Below, one piece after another: positions 17,451 through 26,394 of a stretch of DNA of 43,557 bases. The position numbers and the translations under genes are program-made. The notes below the pieces were generated by a model. The model worked only from the letters and a program-made list of their open reading frames with translations. It was not told the origin of the DNA and did no database searches. Source of the stretch: an uncultured Myxococcales bacterium (GTDB taxonomy: Bacteria > Myxococcota_A > Polyangia > Nannocystales > Nannocystaceae); contig CADEGN010000029.1 in the NCBI GenBank assembly GCA_902826865.1, forward strand, positions 1 through 43,557, written 5' to 3'. Numbering within the stretch: position 1 is the stretch's first letter; the number at the start of each line of letters is the position of its first letter.

Positions 17451-18323
17451 CTATTCGAGATCGTACTGCTTCAGCTTGCGATAAAGCGTGGTCTTGCCGA
17501 TGTGCAGCAGGCGGGCAGCCTTGCGCTTGTTGCCGCGGGCGTAGTTGAGGGCGCGGCGAATCGCTTGCTTCTCGGCCTCTTCAAGGCACAGCTGACGCTC
17601 GGGGGACTCGGCACGGGCGTGGTGAACGTCGCGGACGCGGAGCTTAGCTGGCAGGTCCCGAAGCTCGATCGTCTCGGTCGATCCCGCCGCCATTGCCGCG
17701 GTGATCACCTCGTTCAGCTCGTCCATGTTGTTCGGCCAGCGATAGTTTCGCAGGCAGTCGAGAGCGTTGTCGGCGATGCCACCGACGGGCCGCCGGCTCG
17801 GGTTGCGAGCGATGACATCCATCGCCATCATCTCGAGATCTTCGATGCGCTCGGCCAATGTCGGCACGTCGATGCGGATGCCGGAGGCCCAGCGCACGAT
17901 CTGGGGGTGAAGTTTCGCGCGGCCCTCATCGCTCTCGGGGCGCAGACGCGTGCCGATGACAATCCGGCCGAGGCCGGTCAGCGCGGGCAGGCGGGCCTGC
18001 TCCTCGAGCGGAAGGTCCTCGAGGCGGCTGAGGTAGGTGAACGCGCCCAGGCTGTGCAACCGTGGCTGTTCGTTGCCGCGCACCACTTCGAGCATCGGCA
18101 CCTCGCCGCCGCCGAAGTGATGCAATAGGCGGGCGATCATCTCTTTGCCGGTCCCGGCGGGGCCGACCAGCAGGACGGGCAAATTCGTGCGAACTGCCCG
18201 CTGTATCATGGATTGGACCCGACGCGCCGCCGCCGAGTGACCCATGTAGGTCGGCGGCGCCTGGCGCAGACGGGCCTCGGCGATGGTTTCGGGGAACGTG
18301 GGTGCGAAGTCGGCGGCCTGCAT
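17451..18323 (-). CDS. Degenerate sigma-54-activator-like AAA protein with Fis-type HTH
   Basis: 290 residues. The N-terminal part resembles the AAA+ domain of NtrC-type activators: GHSAAARRVQSMIQRA, Walker A GPAGTGKE (54-61), and LEDLPLEEQARL where the family has the segment after Walker B. About 40 residues that should hold the GAFTGA loop (sigma-54 contact) and the region after it are missing. The Walker B acidic pair is replaced: LGAFTYLSRLEDLP stands where GGTLFLDEI is expected. The sensor II-type region (YRWPNNMDELNEVI) and the C-terminal Fis HTH (about 250-290, ARGNKRKAARLLHIGKTTLYRKL) are intact. I expect DNA binding but not sigma-54 activation; it may act as repressor or anchor. A strong intrinsic terminator follows. 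Confidence 0.88.
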   Translation of the reverse strand: MQAADFAPTFPETIAEARLRQAPPTYMGHSAAARRVQSMIQRAVRTNLPVLLVGPAGTGKEMIARLLHHFGGGEVPMLEVVRGNEQPRLHSLGAFTYLSRLEDLPLEEQARLPALTGLGRIVIGTRLRPESDEGRAKLHPQIVRWASGIRIDVPTLAERIEDLEMMAMDVIARNPSRRPVGGIADNALDCLRNYRWPNNMDELNEVITAAMAAGSTETIELRDLPAKLRVRDVHHARAESPERQLCLEEAEKQAIRRALNYARGNKRKAARLLHIGKTTLYRKLKQYDLE

Positions 18324-18488
18324 TGGTTTCTCTCGGATGCAAACCGTCTATTGTGTGGCCGCAGGCCAGGTGCAAGCCCCCCGGCGACGGAAGCGGGCGA
18401 GACGCGGACGGTTCGGGGGTCAGGCGTGCCTCTGCGTCGCACACTCAACCCGACCGGCGGCCGACTCAAGTCCCCCATCGGCGGGTCG

Positions 18489-19283
18489 ATGCCGCCAGCC
18501 GTGTCGTGGTCCTTTCCGGAGCGTGCCGAGCTCGATCCCGTGGCGCGCGGCATGCTCGCGCAGTGGCAGGTCCACCTGGGTGATCCATCGGACGCGATGC
18601 GGCTGCTCGCCCATGATCGCTCGTTGCTCGCGGCGCGCATGCGGGCCCAGGGGCATGCGTTCGGGGAGGGTACGGGTCACCAGCGCGCGGCGATGTTGTT
18701 AGCGAGCTTCGATGACGAACTCGCGACGGTCACGGGCACGACACCGCTACCGTGGCGCGATCGGCCGCCGCGAGGACACGCACGCGTGCCCGACGTCGCG
18801 CTGCCCGCCCTCGATCCCTCCCAGCAATTGCTGCTGTGCGAGCCCCTGCGCACCGCGGATCCCGCGGTGCGCGGTGTCGTGATGGAGCTGCTCATTGCAG
18901 CGTTCGCGGATGCCGACGAGGGTGGCAACGCCTGGTCCACCGATCTGCGGATCCGGTTGTGCACCGCCGCGATCCCGATGCACTTGCGCGCTCGCTGGCG
19001 TGCAGGCCTTGGCCTCGCACCACCCGACGCGGTCGCCCCGGGCGATCACCGCGCCGGAATGCGGCTGGTTGAGCAGGCGTTTGGCGACGGGGCCCACGCC
19101 CGAACGGTGACGCTCGCGTCGATCGCTCCGTTGCAGCATCGCGAGGCCGTCCACGTGCTCACGGCGGCCTTGGCGGTGCGGGTGGCCCTGCGCCACGCGG
19201 GCGAACTGCCCGCGTTCCAGCCGCGCGAGGCAACCACCGCCGCCCCGGACGCCGCACCCGAACCCACGTCCGCGGCGGCTTGA
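18489..19283 (+). CDS. Protein of unknown function, soluble
   Basis: 264 residues from ATG at 18489; a GTG at 18426 would add 21 residues and the frame is open back to 18213, overlapping the divergent regulator. No signal peptide or membrane helix. The protein is helical and rich in Ala and Arg. Readable landmarks are ELDPVARGMLAQWQVHLGD, MLLASFDDELATVTG, LLLCEPLRTADPAVRGVV and LRARWRAGLGL; the C-terminus is a Pro/Ala/Thr-rich tail. I do not recognise any family. It is divergent from the NtrC-like regulator with 165 bp between starts, so regulation by that protein is possible, and lies 55 bp upstream of dapD on the same strand. Confidence 0.6.
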   Translation: MPPAVSWSFPERAELDPVARGMLAQWQVHLGDPSDAMRLLAHDRSLLAARMRAQGHAFGEGTGHQRAAMLLASFDDELATVTGTTPLPWRDRPPRGHARVPDVALPALDPSQQLLLCEPLRTADPAVRGVVMELLIAAFADADEGGNAWSTDLRIRLCTAAIPMHLRARWRAGLGLAPPDAVAPGDHRAGMRLVEQAFGDGAHARTVTLASIAPLQHREAVHVLTAALAVRVALRHAGELPAFQPREATTAAPDAAPEPTSAAA

Positions 19284-19338
19284 CCGGCTGGGGTCGCGCA
19301 CTTGTCAGCTCCGGCGACGTCGTGCGAAGAACGCTGCG

Positions 19339-20178
19339 ATGACCGAGCTCGACCCGCTTGCCTTGCGTACCCACGTCGAGGCCGCATGGGCCGATCGCGC
19401 GCTGCTTGGGGAGCCGATCTACGCCCACGCGGTCGAGGGCGCGATCGCCGAGCTTGACGCCGGCCGGTTGCGTGTCGCCACACCACCACGAGTCGAGGGC
19501 GAACCCTGGCAAGTCCACAGCTGGCTCAAGCAGGCGATCCTCCTGTACTTCGGGCTTCGCGGCATGGGTGTCCAGGAAGCTGGCCCGCTGCAATGGCACG
19601 ACAAGATCCCGCTCAAGGGCGACTGGGTTGCCGCCGGGGTGCGCGTGGTGCCACCCGCGACGGTTCGCTACGGAGCCCATGTCGAACGCGGCGCCATCCT
19701 CATGCCGAGCTACGTCAACATCGGCGCCTGGGTGGGGGCTGGAAGCATGGTCGACACCTGGGCCACCGTCGGCAGCTGTGCCCAGATTGGGCGCAACGTC
19801 CACCTCGCCGGCGGCGTTGGGATCGGCGGCGTCCTGGAGCCTCCGGGCGCGATGCCAGTGGTGGTCGAGGATGGCTGCTTTCTCGGTTCTCGCGCGATCG
19901 TGGTCGAGGGGGTCCACGTCGGGCGCGAAGCGGTTCTCGGCGCGAACGTGGTCCTGACGGCGTCGACCGCCATCGTCGACGTCACCGGGCCGGGGCCTGT
20001 GGTGCTCAAGGGCCACGTGCCACCGCGCGCGGTGCTCATCCCGGGCACGCGGCCGCGCAGTTTTCCCGGCGGCGAGTTCCAAGTCGCGTGTGCTTTGCTG
20101 ATCGGATACCGGCGGGAGACGACCGACCTGCGAACGAGCCTCAACGACGCGCTTCGGACCTTCGATGTGCCCGCGTGA
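19339..20178 (+). CDS. dapD: 2,3,4,5-tetrahydropyridine-2,6-dicarboxylate N-succinyltransferase
   Basis: 279 residues, normal length. Uses succinyl-CoA to succinylate tetrahydrodipicolinate in the lysine/meso-diaminopimelate pathway, which also feeds peptidoglycan. Diagnostic stretches are SWLKQAILLYFGLRGM, QWHDKIPLKGDW and the left-handed beta-helix hexapeptide region from RYGAHVERGAILMPSYVN through GSMVDTWATVGSCAQIG to GIGGVLEPP. The C-terminal extension with RSFPGG is also family-typical. Trimeric cytosolic enzyme by family knowledge. The gene follows an unknown protein by 55 bp. No other dap gene is in the window. Confidence 0.96.
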   Translation: MTELDPLALRTHVEAAWADRALLGEPIYAHAVEGAIAELDAGRLRVATPPRVEGEPWQVHSWLKQAILLYFGLRGMGVQEAGPLQWHDKIPLKGDWVAAGVRVVPPATVRYGAHVERGAILMPSYVNIGAWVGAGSMVDTWATVGSCAQIGRNVHLAGGVGIGGVLEPPGAMPVVVEDGCFLGSRAIVVEGVHVGREAVLGANVVLTASTAIVDVTGPGPVVLKGHVPPRAVLIPGTRPRSFPGGEFQVACALLIGYRRETTDLRTSLNDALRTFDVPA

Positions 20179-20341
20179 GAGATGCGACCTGGGCGCCCGG
20201 CCTCACACCGGAGCGCGAGGGCGGCGCATTTCGTCGCGGTCGCGCAGCTCGAGCCGGCCCAGGGGGAAACCGCGTGTGGCGAGGGTTGGGGGCCCCTGCT
20301 AGGCTCATTGAAAGAGACTGGCCGCCCGTGGAGCCCCAACG

Positions 20342-21124
20342 ATGACGAGCAACACCGGCCGCGGCCGCTGGTCTAGTCGCTTCTCCCGCCTGCGTCGCGG
20401 CCGAAGCGAAGCTCCAACCGGCATCGACGAAGGTACCGAGCCAGGTCCAGCGCAGCGCGGCGCAGAGCGTCGCGGGGGACCCGGTTGGGATCATACGGCG
20501 CGCGTCGGCGGTGAGTTGGTCGCCGAAACGCCACGACCGATTCCGATCCGCGTGCAGATCCTCAGCGTGTTGTCCGACCCGCGGGTGGACCACATCACCA
20601 TCGAGGGCTGCGTGAGGGCGATCGGTCGCCCACGGCAGGACGTCGAGACGGCCCTCGACGCCATGGTTCAGGCCGGCGAACTGGTTGAAGTCGGCGGGGC
20701 TTCGCGGACCTTCCGCTTGTCGGTCGTCGAGAAGGAACGCCTCGAGCAGATGTTCCGCGAAGCGGCGACGGAGCTCGGCGAGCATCAAATGCTCGCCGAA
20801 CTCAACGTCGGTGACGACGCCCTTGTCCACCCAGACGACGATGGCGATGAACCGCGCCTGCCGGTCACGGCCGGCCTGCTAAGCCTGTTTCTGCCAGGAA
20901 CCGGCCAGCTGCTCAACGGCGACGTCGGCCGAGCATCGCTGGTGTTTGCGGTGTGGAGCCTCGCGTGGATCACTCAGCTGCCGCCGGTCTGGACATTCGT
21001 GAGCCTCTACGCCGGCGCCGAAGCATTTTTCACGGCCAAGATCCGCGGCATGGAGCGCAGGCTGGCCAAGGAAGCGCTCACCGGCGCAGGGCCCCCACGC
21101 GCCCTGCCCCCAAAGTCGGCGTAG
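20342..21124 (+). CDS. Winged-helix-like domain fused to a TM2-type membrane domain
   Basis: 260 residues. The N-terminal 60 residues are Arg/Gly-rich and disordered. Residues about 66-128 (VQILSVLSDPRVDHITIEGCVRAIG, VETALDAMVQAGELVEVGG) have the helix pattern and beta-wing of a winged helix. A charged helix follows, then a C-terminal membrane part with PGTGQLLNGDVGRA (185-198). This resembles the TM2/DUF5683-type motif (PGxGQ-x-NG) with two or three helices after it. The combination suggests a membrane-bound protein with a cytosolic DNA- or protein-binding domain. It stands alone: 163 bp after dapD with nothing recognised between, and convergent with the lytic transglycosylase (9 bp between stops). 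Function unknown. Confidence 0.7.
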   Translation: MTSNTGRGRWSSRFSRLRRGRSEAPTGIDEGTEPGPAQRGAERRGGPGWDHTARVGGELVAETPRPIPIRVQILSVLSDPRVDHITIEGCVRAIGRPRQDVETALDAMVQAGELVEVGGASRTFRLSVVEKERLEQMFREAATELGEHQMLAELNVGDDALVHPDDDGDEPRLPVTAGLLSLFLPGTGQLLNGDVGRASLVFAVWSLAWITQLPPVWTFVSLYAGAEAFFTAKIRGMERRLAKEALTGAGPPRALPPKSA

Positions 21125-21133
21125 CGGCGTCCT

Positions 21134-23473
21134 CTATCGCGGAGGCAGTTGGAGCGCGAGATAGGGCAGGCGCTCGGCAACCGTGGCTGCGGTCCCGTAC
21201 AACATCCGGTACACCAACCACCGTCCGAGCACCGACTGGGTGTACTTGCGGGTTTCATCGAACGGAATGCCTTCGATGAACACGTCGAGGTCCCAACCAC
21301 CCCGCTCGCCTAGCCAGCGCTCAACCGCGCCTGCGCCCGCATTGTAGCTCGGGATCGCCAGCGCCACGCCGCGGTCACCGCCGCCGAAGCGCGAAACGAG
21401 TCGTCCAAGATGGTTCATGCCGAGCTCGAGGTTGGTGCTCGGATCGTACAGTCGCTCGTCGTCGGCCAACGCGATCCCAAGCTGTTCGGCCTCAGCCCGG
21501 GCCGTCGACGGCATCAGCTGCACGAGCCCACGCGCACCGGCATAGGAGGTCGCCTGCGGATCAAAGCGGCTCTCCGTCTGCATGATCGCGTAGGTGAGCC
21601 ACTGCGGTATTCCGAGGCGCCCCTCGCCGGGCTCGATCAGCTCGCGGAATGGTTGCGGGTGTGCCCACTTCCATCGCTGCAGCGACGGCCCTCGCGGCGG
21701 CTCTGTGCGCCACGCCATGCCGAGATTCGCGACCAGCTTCTGCCCGGCGGGATAGAGCCCTGCACGATCGAGCACCGCCACCGCAGGCCAGCCGCCGACG
21801 CCATCGGCGTCGAGTTCCTCCTTGGCCCACTCGCCTAAGCCAAGTCGCGCCAGCACCACCGCCGCCGTCGATGCCGGTTCTCTCTCGCTGGCCGCCGCCT
21901 GGACCGCGGCCGGCGTCATCACTTCGAGTGCCTCGGCCAAGGCATCGTCCCCGAGTTCGCGCAAGCGCGACGCAGCCTGCAACGCCGGGTAGTCGAGCGG
22001 TGCGTGGGCGACCGCCGAAAGCCACGCCGCGCGCGCGAGGTCGCGTTTGCCCACCCGCATCAGCGCTCGGCCGCGGAAGTACTCGAGCTTGCTCCGATCG
22101 ACGGCGCTTGCGCCCTTGTCGACGAGGCCGTCTTCGGCGAGCCCACGCGCCTCTTCGTCATCGCCGGCCGCGAACGCGGCGACGAGCAAACGACGACGGG
22201 CTTCCTCGGCCATGTCGCCAGCGATCGCCAGGGCTTTTCGCCAGGCCACGCGGGCCTTGGGCCCATCGCCGTGCTCATCCCACGACTCGCCGGCAAGGAC
22301 CCACGCATCGTCGGCGTAGCTGTGTTGCGCATGATCGGTCGCTAACTTCTCAAAGGCCAACGCCGCCTCGCGGTGCTTGCCTTCGGCGTAGCGCCCTCGA
22401 CCCGCCTGGTAGCCCGACTTGACCAGCAGATCCTGGCCATCTTTGCCGGCCTTACCACAGGCGGCAACGGCCTGTTCGAACAACGGGCGGCTCTTCGCAC
22501 GCTCGCGCTGTTTGAACACCGCGGTCGCCTTGGCGAAATGGGCGGAGCAGCGCTCCATCGGAGCGAGCGCCTCGCTGAGCAATGCGTCGGTCGCCTTGAT
22601 CGCCTGTTTGTACCGACCTCGATCGATCATCGCATCGACGCGAGCCTGGGCGAGCTTACGATCGAAACCACGCTGCTCCGCTGCCGACCGCACGAGCTTG
22701 GCCTTCGCGCGCAAACCCGGCAACTCGGCGATCGCCTCGTCGCCGAAATCCGACAGGGGGACCCTGACAGCGAGATCCTCATATAGCTCGATTGCTCGCC
22801 GGAGGTCGTCGACGCTGGCAGTCTTGGTCAGCAGCCGCGCGAGCTTGGCCATCACCTCCGGCCGCCGCGGGCCCCCTGCAAAGTCAGAAAGGTATTGCTC
22901 GTAGCGGACTCGCGCCCCGGCGACGTCGTCGGTCCGCAGCAGCGCATCGGCCTGGACCACGAGTACGTCGTCGGCAAGCGGCGACCCGATCATCTTGCGC
23001 GAATCCATGTCGTCGACAACCGCCCACGCGCCGGCGGGATCGCTGGCATCGAGCAGCGCCTGGGCCTGGAGGAGCCGCAGCCGCGGTTCCACCGCGGCGA
23101 GTTCGGTGGCCACACGCGCGAGGCCAAACCGGCGCGCGGCGTCGCGGTGGTCCCCGGCCGCGCGGGCCTCGAGCCCACGCAACCATTGGGCCGCTGCGGC
23201 ATCGCCAGGCGGGACGTCGGTGCCGGCCAGCAGCTCATCGAGCTTGGCGATCGCGCTCGCATGATCGCCGCGCTCGCGCGCGAGAATCGCGTCGCGACCC
23301 GGTCCGGCGCCAAACCACAGCGCGCGGTCGGTCGAGGCGCCGGTGTTGGCCCCCGCGGCTATGCCAGCATCGGGCGCCGCCTCGCTCGCCACCTGGAGCG
23401 CCGGCGGATCGCGGTGACAAGCGCCCAGGGCAAGGGCTCCGAGGGCCGCGAGCCATCGCCTCGTTCGCGTCAC
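21134..23473 (-). CDS. Lytic transglycosylase lipoprotein with TPR-like helical domain (Slt70-type)
   Basis: 779 residues from GTG at 23473. Signal peptide ending ALALGAC marks a lipoprotein. A long superhelical region of TPR-like repeats (about 60-560, for example YKQAIKATDALLSEAL and KHREAALAFEKLATDHAQ) precedes the C-terminal SLT domain. There, the catalytic glutamate is E634 in MQTESRFDPQA, followed by SYAGARGLVQLMPSTA and SYNAGAGAVERWL, all standard. It cleaves peptidoglycan between MurNAc and GlcNAc, forming 1,6-anhydro ends, and should sit in the periplasm attached to a membrane. The start lies one base after the stop of the diguanylate cyclase gene on the same strand, so the two are co-transcribed. 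The open frame extends further up, but into that gene, and no lipoprotein signal would result. Confidence 0.93.
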   Translation of the reverse strand: MTRTRRWLAALGALALGACHRDPPALQVASEAAPDAGIAAGANTGASTDRALWFGAGPGRDAILARERGDHASAIAKLDELLAGTDVPPGDAAAAQWLRGLEARAAGDHRDAARRFGLARVATELAAVEPRLRLLQAQALLDASDPAGAWAVVDDMDSRKMIGSPLADDVLVVQADALLRTDDVAGARVRYEQYLSDFAGGPRRPEVMAKLARLLTKTASVDDLRRAIELYEDLAVRVPLSDFGDEAIAELPGLRAKAKLVRSAAEQRGFDRKLAQARVDAMIDRGRYKQAIKATDALLSEALAPMERCSAHFAKATAVFKQRERAKSRPLFEQAVAACGKAGKDGQDLLVKSGYQAGRGRYAEGKHREAALAFEKLATDHAQHSYADDAWVLAGESWDEHGDGPKARVAWRKALAIAGDMAEEARRRLLVAAFAAGDDEEARGLAEDGLVDKGASAVDRSKLEYFRGRALMRVGKRDLARAAWLSAVAHAPLDYPALQAASRLRELGDDALAEALEVMTPAAVQAAASEREPASTAAVVLARLGLGEWAKEELDADGVGGWPAVAVLDRAGLYPAGQKLVANLGMAWRTEPPRGPSLQRWKWAHPQPFRELIEPGEGRLGIPQWLTYAIMQTESRFDPQATSYAGARGLVQLMPSTARAEAEQLGIALADDERLYDPSTNLELGMNHLGRLVSRFGGGDRGVALAIPSYNAGAGAVERWLGERGGWDLDVFIEGIPFDETRKYTQSVLGRWLVYRMLYGTAATVAERLPYLALQLPPR

Positions 23474-23474
23474 C

Positions 23475-24392
23475 CTACACCAACCGGGTTGGTTCGCTCT
23501 CCGGGTCGAAGACCTCGACCCGGTTGCGACCATTGCGCTTGGCCACGTACAAGGCGGCGTCCGCGGCCTCGACGAGTTCCTCGGCCACGGGGCGCACCAA
23601 CATGCCGAGATCTGCGACCCCCAAAGAGACGGTGACGGTGAGCTGCCGCCCATCGAGATCGAATGGCTTCCCCGCGATCGTGTCGAGGATCCGGTACGCT
23701 GCCCGCGACGCTCGCAACGCGTCCACGTCACGGCAGATGAGGACGAATTCTTCGCCCCCATAGCGGGCGAAGATGTCCTCGCTGCGGGTGGTGCCCTCGA
23801 CGCGATCGGCAAGGACCCGCAAGACCTCGTCCCCCGCCGGGTGCCCGTACGTGTCGTTGATCAGCTTGAAGTTATCGACATCAAACAACACGAGAGATAG
23901 CGGCTTGCCGTGGCGCAGGGCAAAAGCGACGTCGCTCTCGAGCCGGTTATTGAAATACCCCCGGTTGAACACCCCGGTCAGGCGATCGCGCAGCGCCGAC
24001 TCGTAGAGGTTGCGCTGGAAGTCCTCATCCAGCTCGTCATGAAAGGTGAACTTGAGCACACTCGACGCACCGATCTGGATCTTGTCGCCCTCGCTCAACG
24101 GTTGCCGCTCGACGCGGACGCCGTTGGCAAAGGTGCCGTTGGTGGAACCGGCATCGGAGAGGTAGTAGACGCCGTTGTCCTCCTCGACGAGGGCATGGGT
24201 GCGGGATATTCCCTCGTCGTTGATCCGTACGTCGGTCTGGAGCCCGCGGCCGATCGTGGTCTTGGCCGCCTCGCGCAGCGGAAACATCTCACCCATCCGG
24301 TCGCCGGACAGGACGACGACGAAAGCCCGCTTCCGACCGTCTTTGGCGCGATCGATGCGATTCGGTTCGAGCCGGATGGTGGTCTTCGACAT
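23475..24392 (-). CDS. FHA-GGDEF diguanylate cyclase
   Basis: 305 residues from ATG at 24392; longer frame upstream looks non-coding. The FHA domain (about 22-115) has the phosphothreonine-binding residues: GR (48-49), SRTH (63-66) and SDAGSTNGT with N85. The GGDEF domain (about 130-298) has DRLTGVFNRG, DVDNFKLIND, the active-site GGEEF (212-216) and a product-inhibition I-site RSED (203-206) five residues upstream. It should therefore make c-di-GMP from two GTP and be feedback-inhibited, with the FHA part binding a phosphothreonine partner, perhaps a substrate of one of the Ser/Thr kinases in this genome. No membrane helix. It precedes the lytic transglycosylase gene by one base. Confidence 0.95.
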   Translation of the reverse strand: MSKTTIRLEPNRIDRAKDGRKRAFVVVLSGDRMGEMFPLREAAKTTIGRGLQTDVRINDEGISRTHALVEEDNGVYYLSDAGSTNGTFANGVRVERQPLSEGDKIQIGASSVLKFTFHDELDEDFQRNLYESALRDRLTGVFNRGYFNNRLESDVAFALRHGKPLSLVLFDVDNFKLINDTYGHPAGDEVLRVLADRVEGTTRSEDIFARYGGEEFVLICRDVDALRASRAAYRILDTIAGKPFDLDGRQLTVTVSLGVADLGMLVRPVAEELVEAADAALYVAKRNGRNRVEVFDPESEPTRLV

Positions 24393-24589
24393 TGGGCGCG
24401 GGTTCCATCGTAGGCTGCGGCCACGAGCGCTGGCAACCATCTGGTCGGGGCGTGCCCGAACCACACCCGGGCCCCATACCCGGACCGAACTAGACCCATC
24501 GCCAAGCCATCTCAGGTTCCAGGTGCGGCCGTGTTTTGGGGTATCGTTGGGCTCGGCACGCGTATCGTCTCCCACCCCAAACACCCGCT

Positions 24590-25489
24590 GTGACCCGGCC
24601 ATCGTCCTTGCGACACCCCGCGACATCCCCCGTTTGCACGCGCCGAAACGCGGCCACCCGCCCACGCGCGATCGCCCTCGCCCTGCTGACCGGCGCCGCC
24701 GTCGGCGTGGCGCCCGTCGGGGCTCGCGCCCGCGCTGCGCCCGATCCCCTGCCGTCGGTGGACGAGCCGGGAGCGGTGCGCGATGACGAGAACCTCAACC
24801 GCGCGATGGCGGCGTTCGAGCGCGGCTCGCGGAACTACGACGGGGCCAAGTACGAGGATGCACTCAGCGACTTCCTCGAGGCCGCGAGTCTCTACGCCTC
24901 GCCGGACTTCCAGTACAATATCGGCCTTTGCTACGAAAAACTCGATAAGCTCGACGAGGCGATCAAGGCTTTTCGTACCTACCTCAAGACCAAGGCCGAC
25001 GCGAACGATCGCGCCAACGTTGAAGATCGCATCGCGCGGCTCGAGCAGACCGTCAAGATGCGCAAGCAGGGCAGTGATCTCGAGCCGACGACGCCTCGAT
25101 CGGAGCCGACAAAACCCGCCAACGATCGCGCGTTCATGGTCGGCGGCGGCGTCTTGTTGGGCGTCGGGGCCCTCATCGCCATCGGCGGCGGGATCGGGTT
25201 CGGGTTGGGGGCTAGGCGCAAGAGTAAGGAGCTGGATCGGATCCAAGGCGAAGACAACCCCGATCGTCGCACCTTCGAACAGGCGCAAGACATCGAACAG
25301 CGGGGCAAGTCGCTCGAGCTTGGGCAGATCGTGATGGCCGCTGTCGGCGGCGCCATCGCGATCGGCGGTGTTGCGCTGCTCGCCGTGGGTGCGGCGCGCA
25401 AGGGAAGCACGCGCCGTGCCGGCAGCGCGCGCGTGGCACCCGGTATCGGGGACAAGACGCTCGGGATCGTGGTTTCGGGAAGGTTCTAG
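24590..25489 (+). CDS. TPR membrane protein with two C-terminal helices and GRF terminus
   Basis: 299 residues from a GTG at 24590; a TTG at 24536 is the outermost start and neither has a strong ribosome site. Basic N-region, then RAIALALLTGAAVGVAPVG as signal peptide. TPR units at about 70-135 (MAAFERGSRNYDGAKYEDAL, FQYNIGLCYEKLDKLDEAI). A charged helix follows, then two glycine-rich hydrophobic segments (about 182-205 and 250-275) separated by a charged loop, a basic patch and GIVVSGRF at the end. No enzyme motif. Six bases separate it from the lipoprotein gene at 25495, so they are probably one operon. It is divergent from the FHA-GGDEF gene with about 200 bp between starts. Confidence 0.78.
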   Translation: MTRPSSLRHPATSPVCTRRNAATRPRAIALALLTGAAVGVAPVGARARAAPDPLPSVDEPGAVRDDENLNRAMAAFERGSRNYDGAKYEDALSDFLEAASLYASPDFQYNIGLCYEKLDKLDEAIKAFRTYLKTKADANDRANVEDRIARLEQTVKMRKQGSDLEPTTPRSEPTKPANDRAFMVGGGVLLGVGALIAIGGGIGFGLGARRKSKELDRIQGEDNPDRRTFEQAQDIEQRGKSLELGQIVMAAVGGAIAIGGVALLAVGAARKGSTRRAGSARVAPGIGDKTLGIVVSGRF

Positions 25490-25494
25490 GATCC

Positions 25495-26385
25495 ATGCGC
25501 TGCACCGTCCTTCTTTCCGCGCCGCTCATCCTCGGGGGCTGCTTCACAGCCGAGCTCGATCCCGCGCAGGGCGGCGCATTTGCCTGCAGCGATGACCCAG
25601 GGGGGGACTGCCCCGAGGGCATGAGCTGCATCAATCGGCGCTGCGAGATCAACGAGCCCCCGAGCCTCGAGATCCGCAGCCCCGAAGCCCTGAACCAAAC
25701 GCTGTTCGACCCGGGCAAAGGCGCGACGGTGCGGCAGAACGTGACGATCGGCGGCGTGGATCTCGAGCTCGAACCGCCCGGCAGCGAACACGTGTTTGGC
25801 CACGGTCACATCGATGTGTTCGTCGACGGCAAGCTCGCCACGAGTGTTACCTCGGGTGGATTGAGCGGGGGGATCGATCTGACCGTCGACGTGCCCAACA
25901 TCGCCGGGGCGCACCGCGTGGCCCTGGTGGCCGTTCGGAACGACAACATCCGCTACGACAACGAGGACGCCGCGGCATCACGCTTGTTCTGGCTCGACGA
26001 CGGGCTGCCCCACGTCGGCATCCAAAAACCGTGGGACGGCGCCAGCTTCGGCCTCGGCGACGAAGAGATCGCGCTCCAGATCGCAGTTATCAACTTCAAG
26101 CTCGAGCAACCGTCGTTCGGAAAAAACGAGGATCGGTTCGGGCACGTCCACCTCCACTACGACATCTCGCCGTCGTGCTTCACCGACGCCATGTGCGACG
26201 CCAACTACATCGGCGTCGCCGTCGACAGCTCGCCGTTGATGGGTACGATCCCGGAAACCGGCGAGAAACAGGCGAACATCATCGCGGTGCTCCGCCATCG
26301 CGACCACACGCTATTCGAGTTTCAGCACCTCGACGGGTCCGTTGGGCCCGCCGTCGACGCGGTTCGAATCCTGCGGGACGACTAG
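25495..26385 (+). CDS. Lipoprotein of unknown function
   Basis: 296 residues. Signal peptide ending LILGGCF gives a good lipobox. A short Cys-rich segment (about 31-53: FACSDDPGGDC, MSCINRRCE) resembles the small EGF-like/Cys modules near the N-termini of myxobacterial lipoproteins. The rest is mainly beta, with repeated FGHGHIDVFVDGK and FGHVHLHYDIS-type stretches that look like two related beta domains. No catalytic motif is recognised. The gene starts six bases after the TPR protein stop. It converges with the gene at 26395-27855 with nine bases between stops. Surface or periplasmic binding is a guess. Confidence 0.8.
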   Translation: MRCTVLLSAPLILGGCFTAELDPAQGGAFACSDDPGGDCPEGMSCINRRCEINEPPSLEIRSPEALNQTLFDPGKGATVRQNVTIGGVDLELEPPGSEHVFGHGHIDVFVDGKLATSVTSGGLSGGIDLTVDVPNIAGAHRVALVAVRNDNIRYDNEDAAASRLFWLDDGLPHVGIQKPWDGASFGLGDEEIALQIAVINFKLEQPSFGKNEDRFGHVHLHYDISPSCFTDAMCDANYIGVAVDSSPLMGTIPETGEKQANIIAVLRHRDHTLFEFQHLDGSVGPAVDAVRILRDD

Positions 26386-26394
26386 CACGACCGA

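Noticed and set aside
18027..18050. GAFT string in the NtrC-like regulator read as a GAFTGA motif
   Set aside because: GAFTYL sits where the Walker B strand should be; the loop itself is missing.
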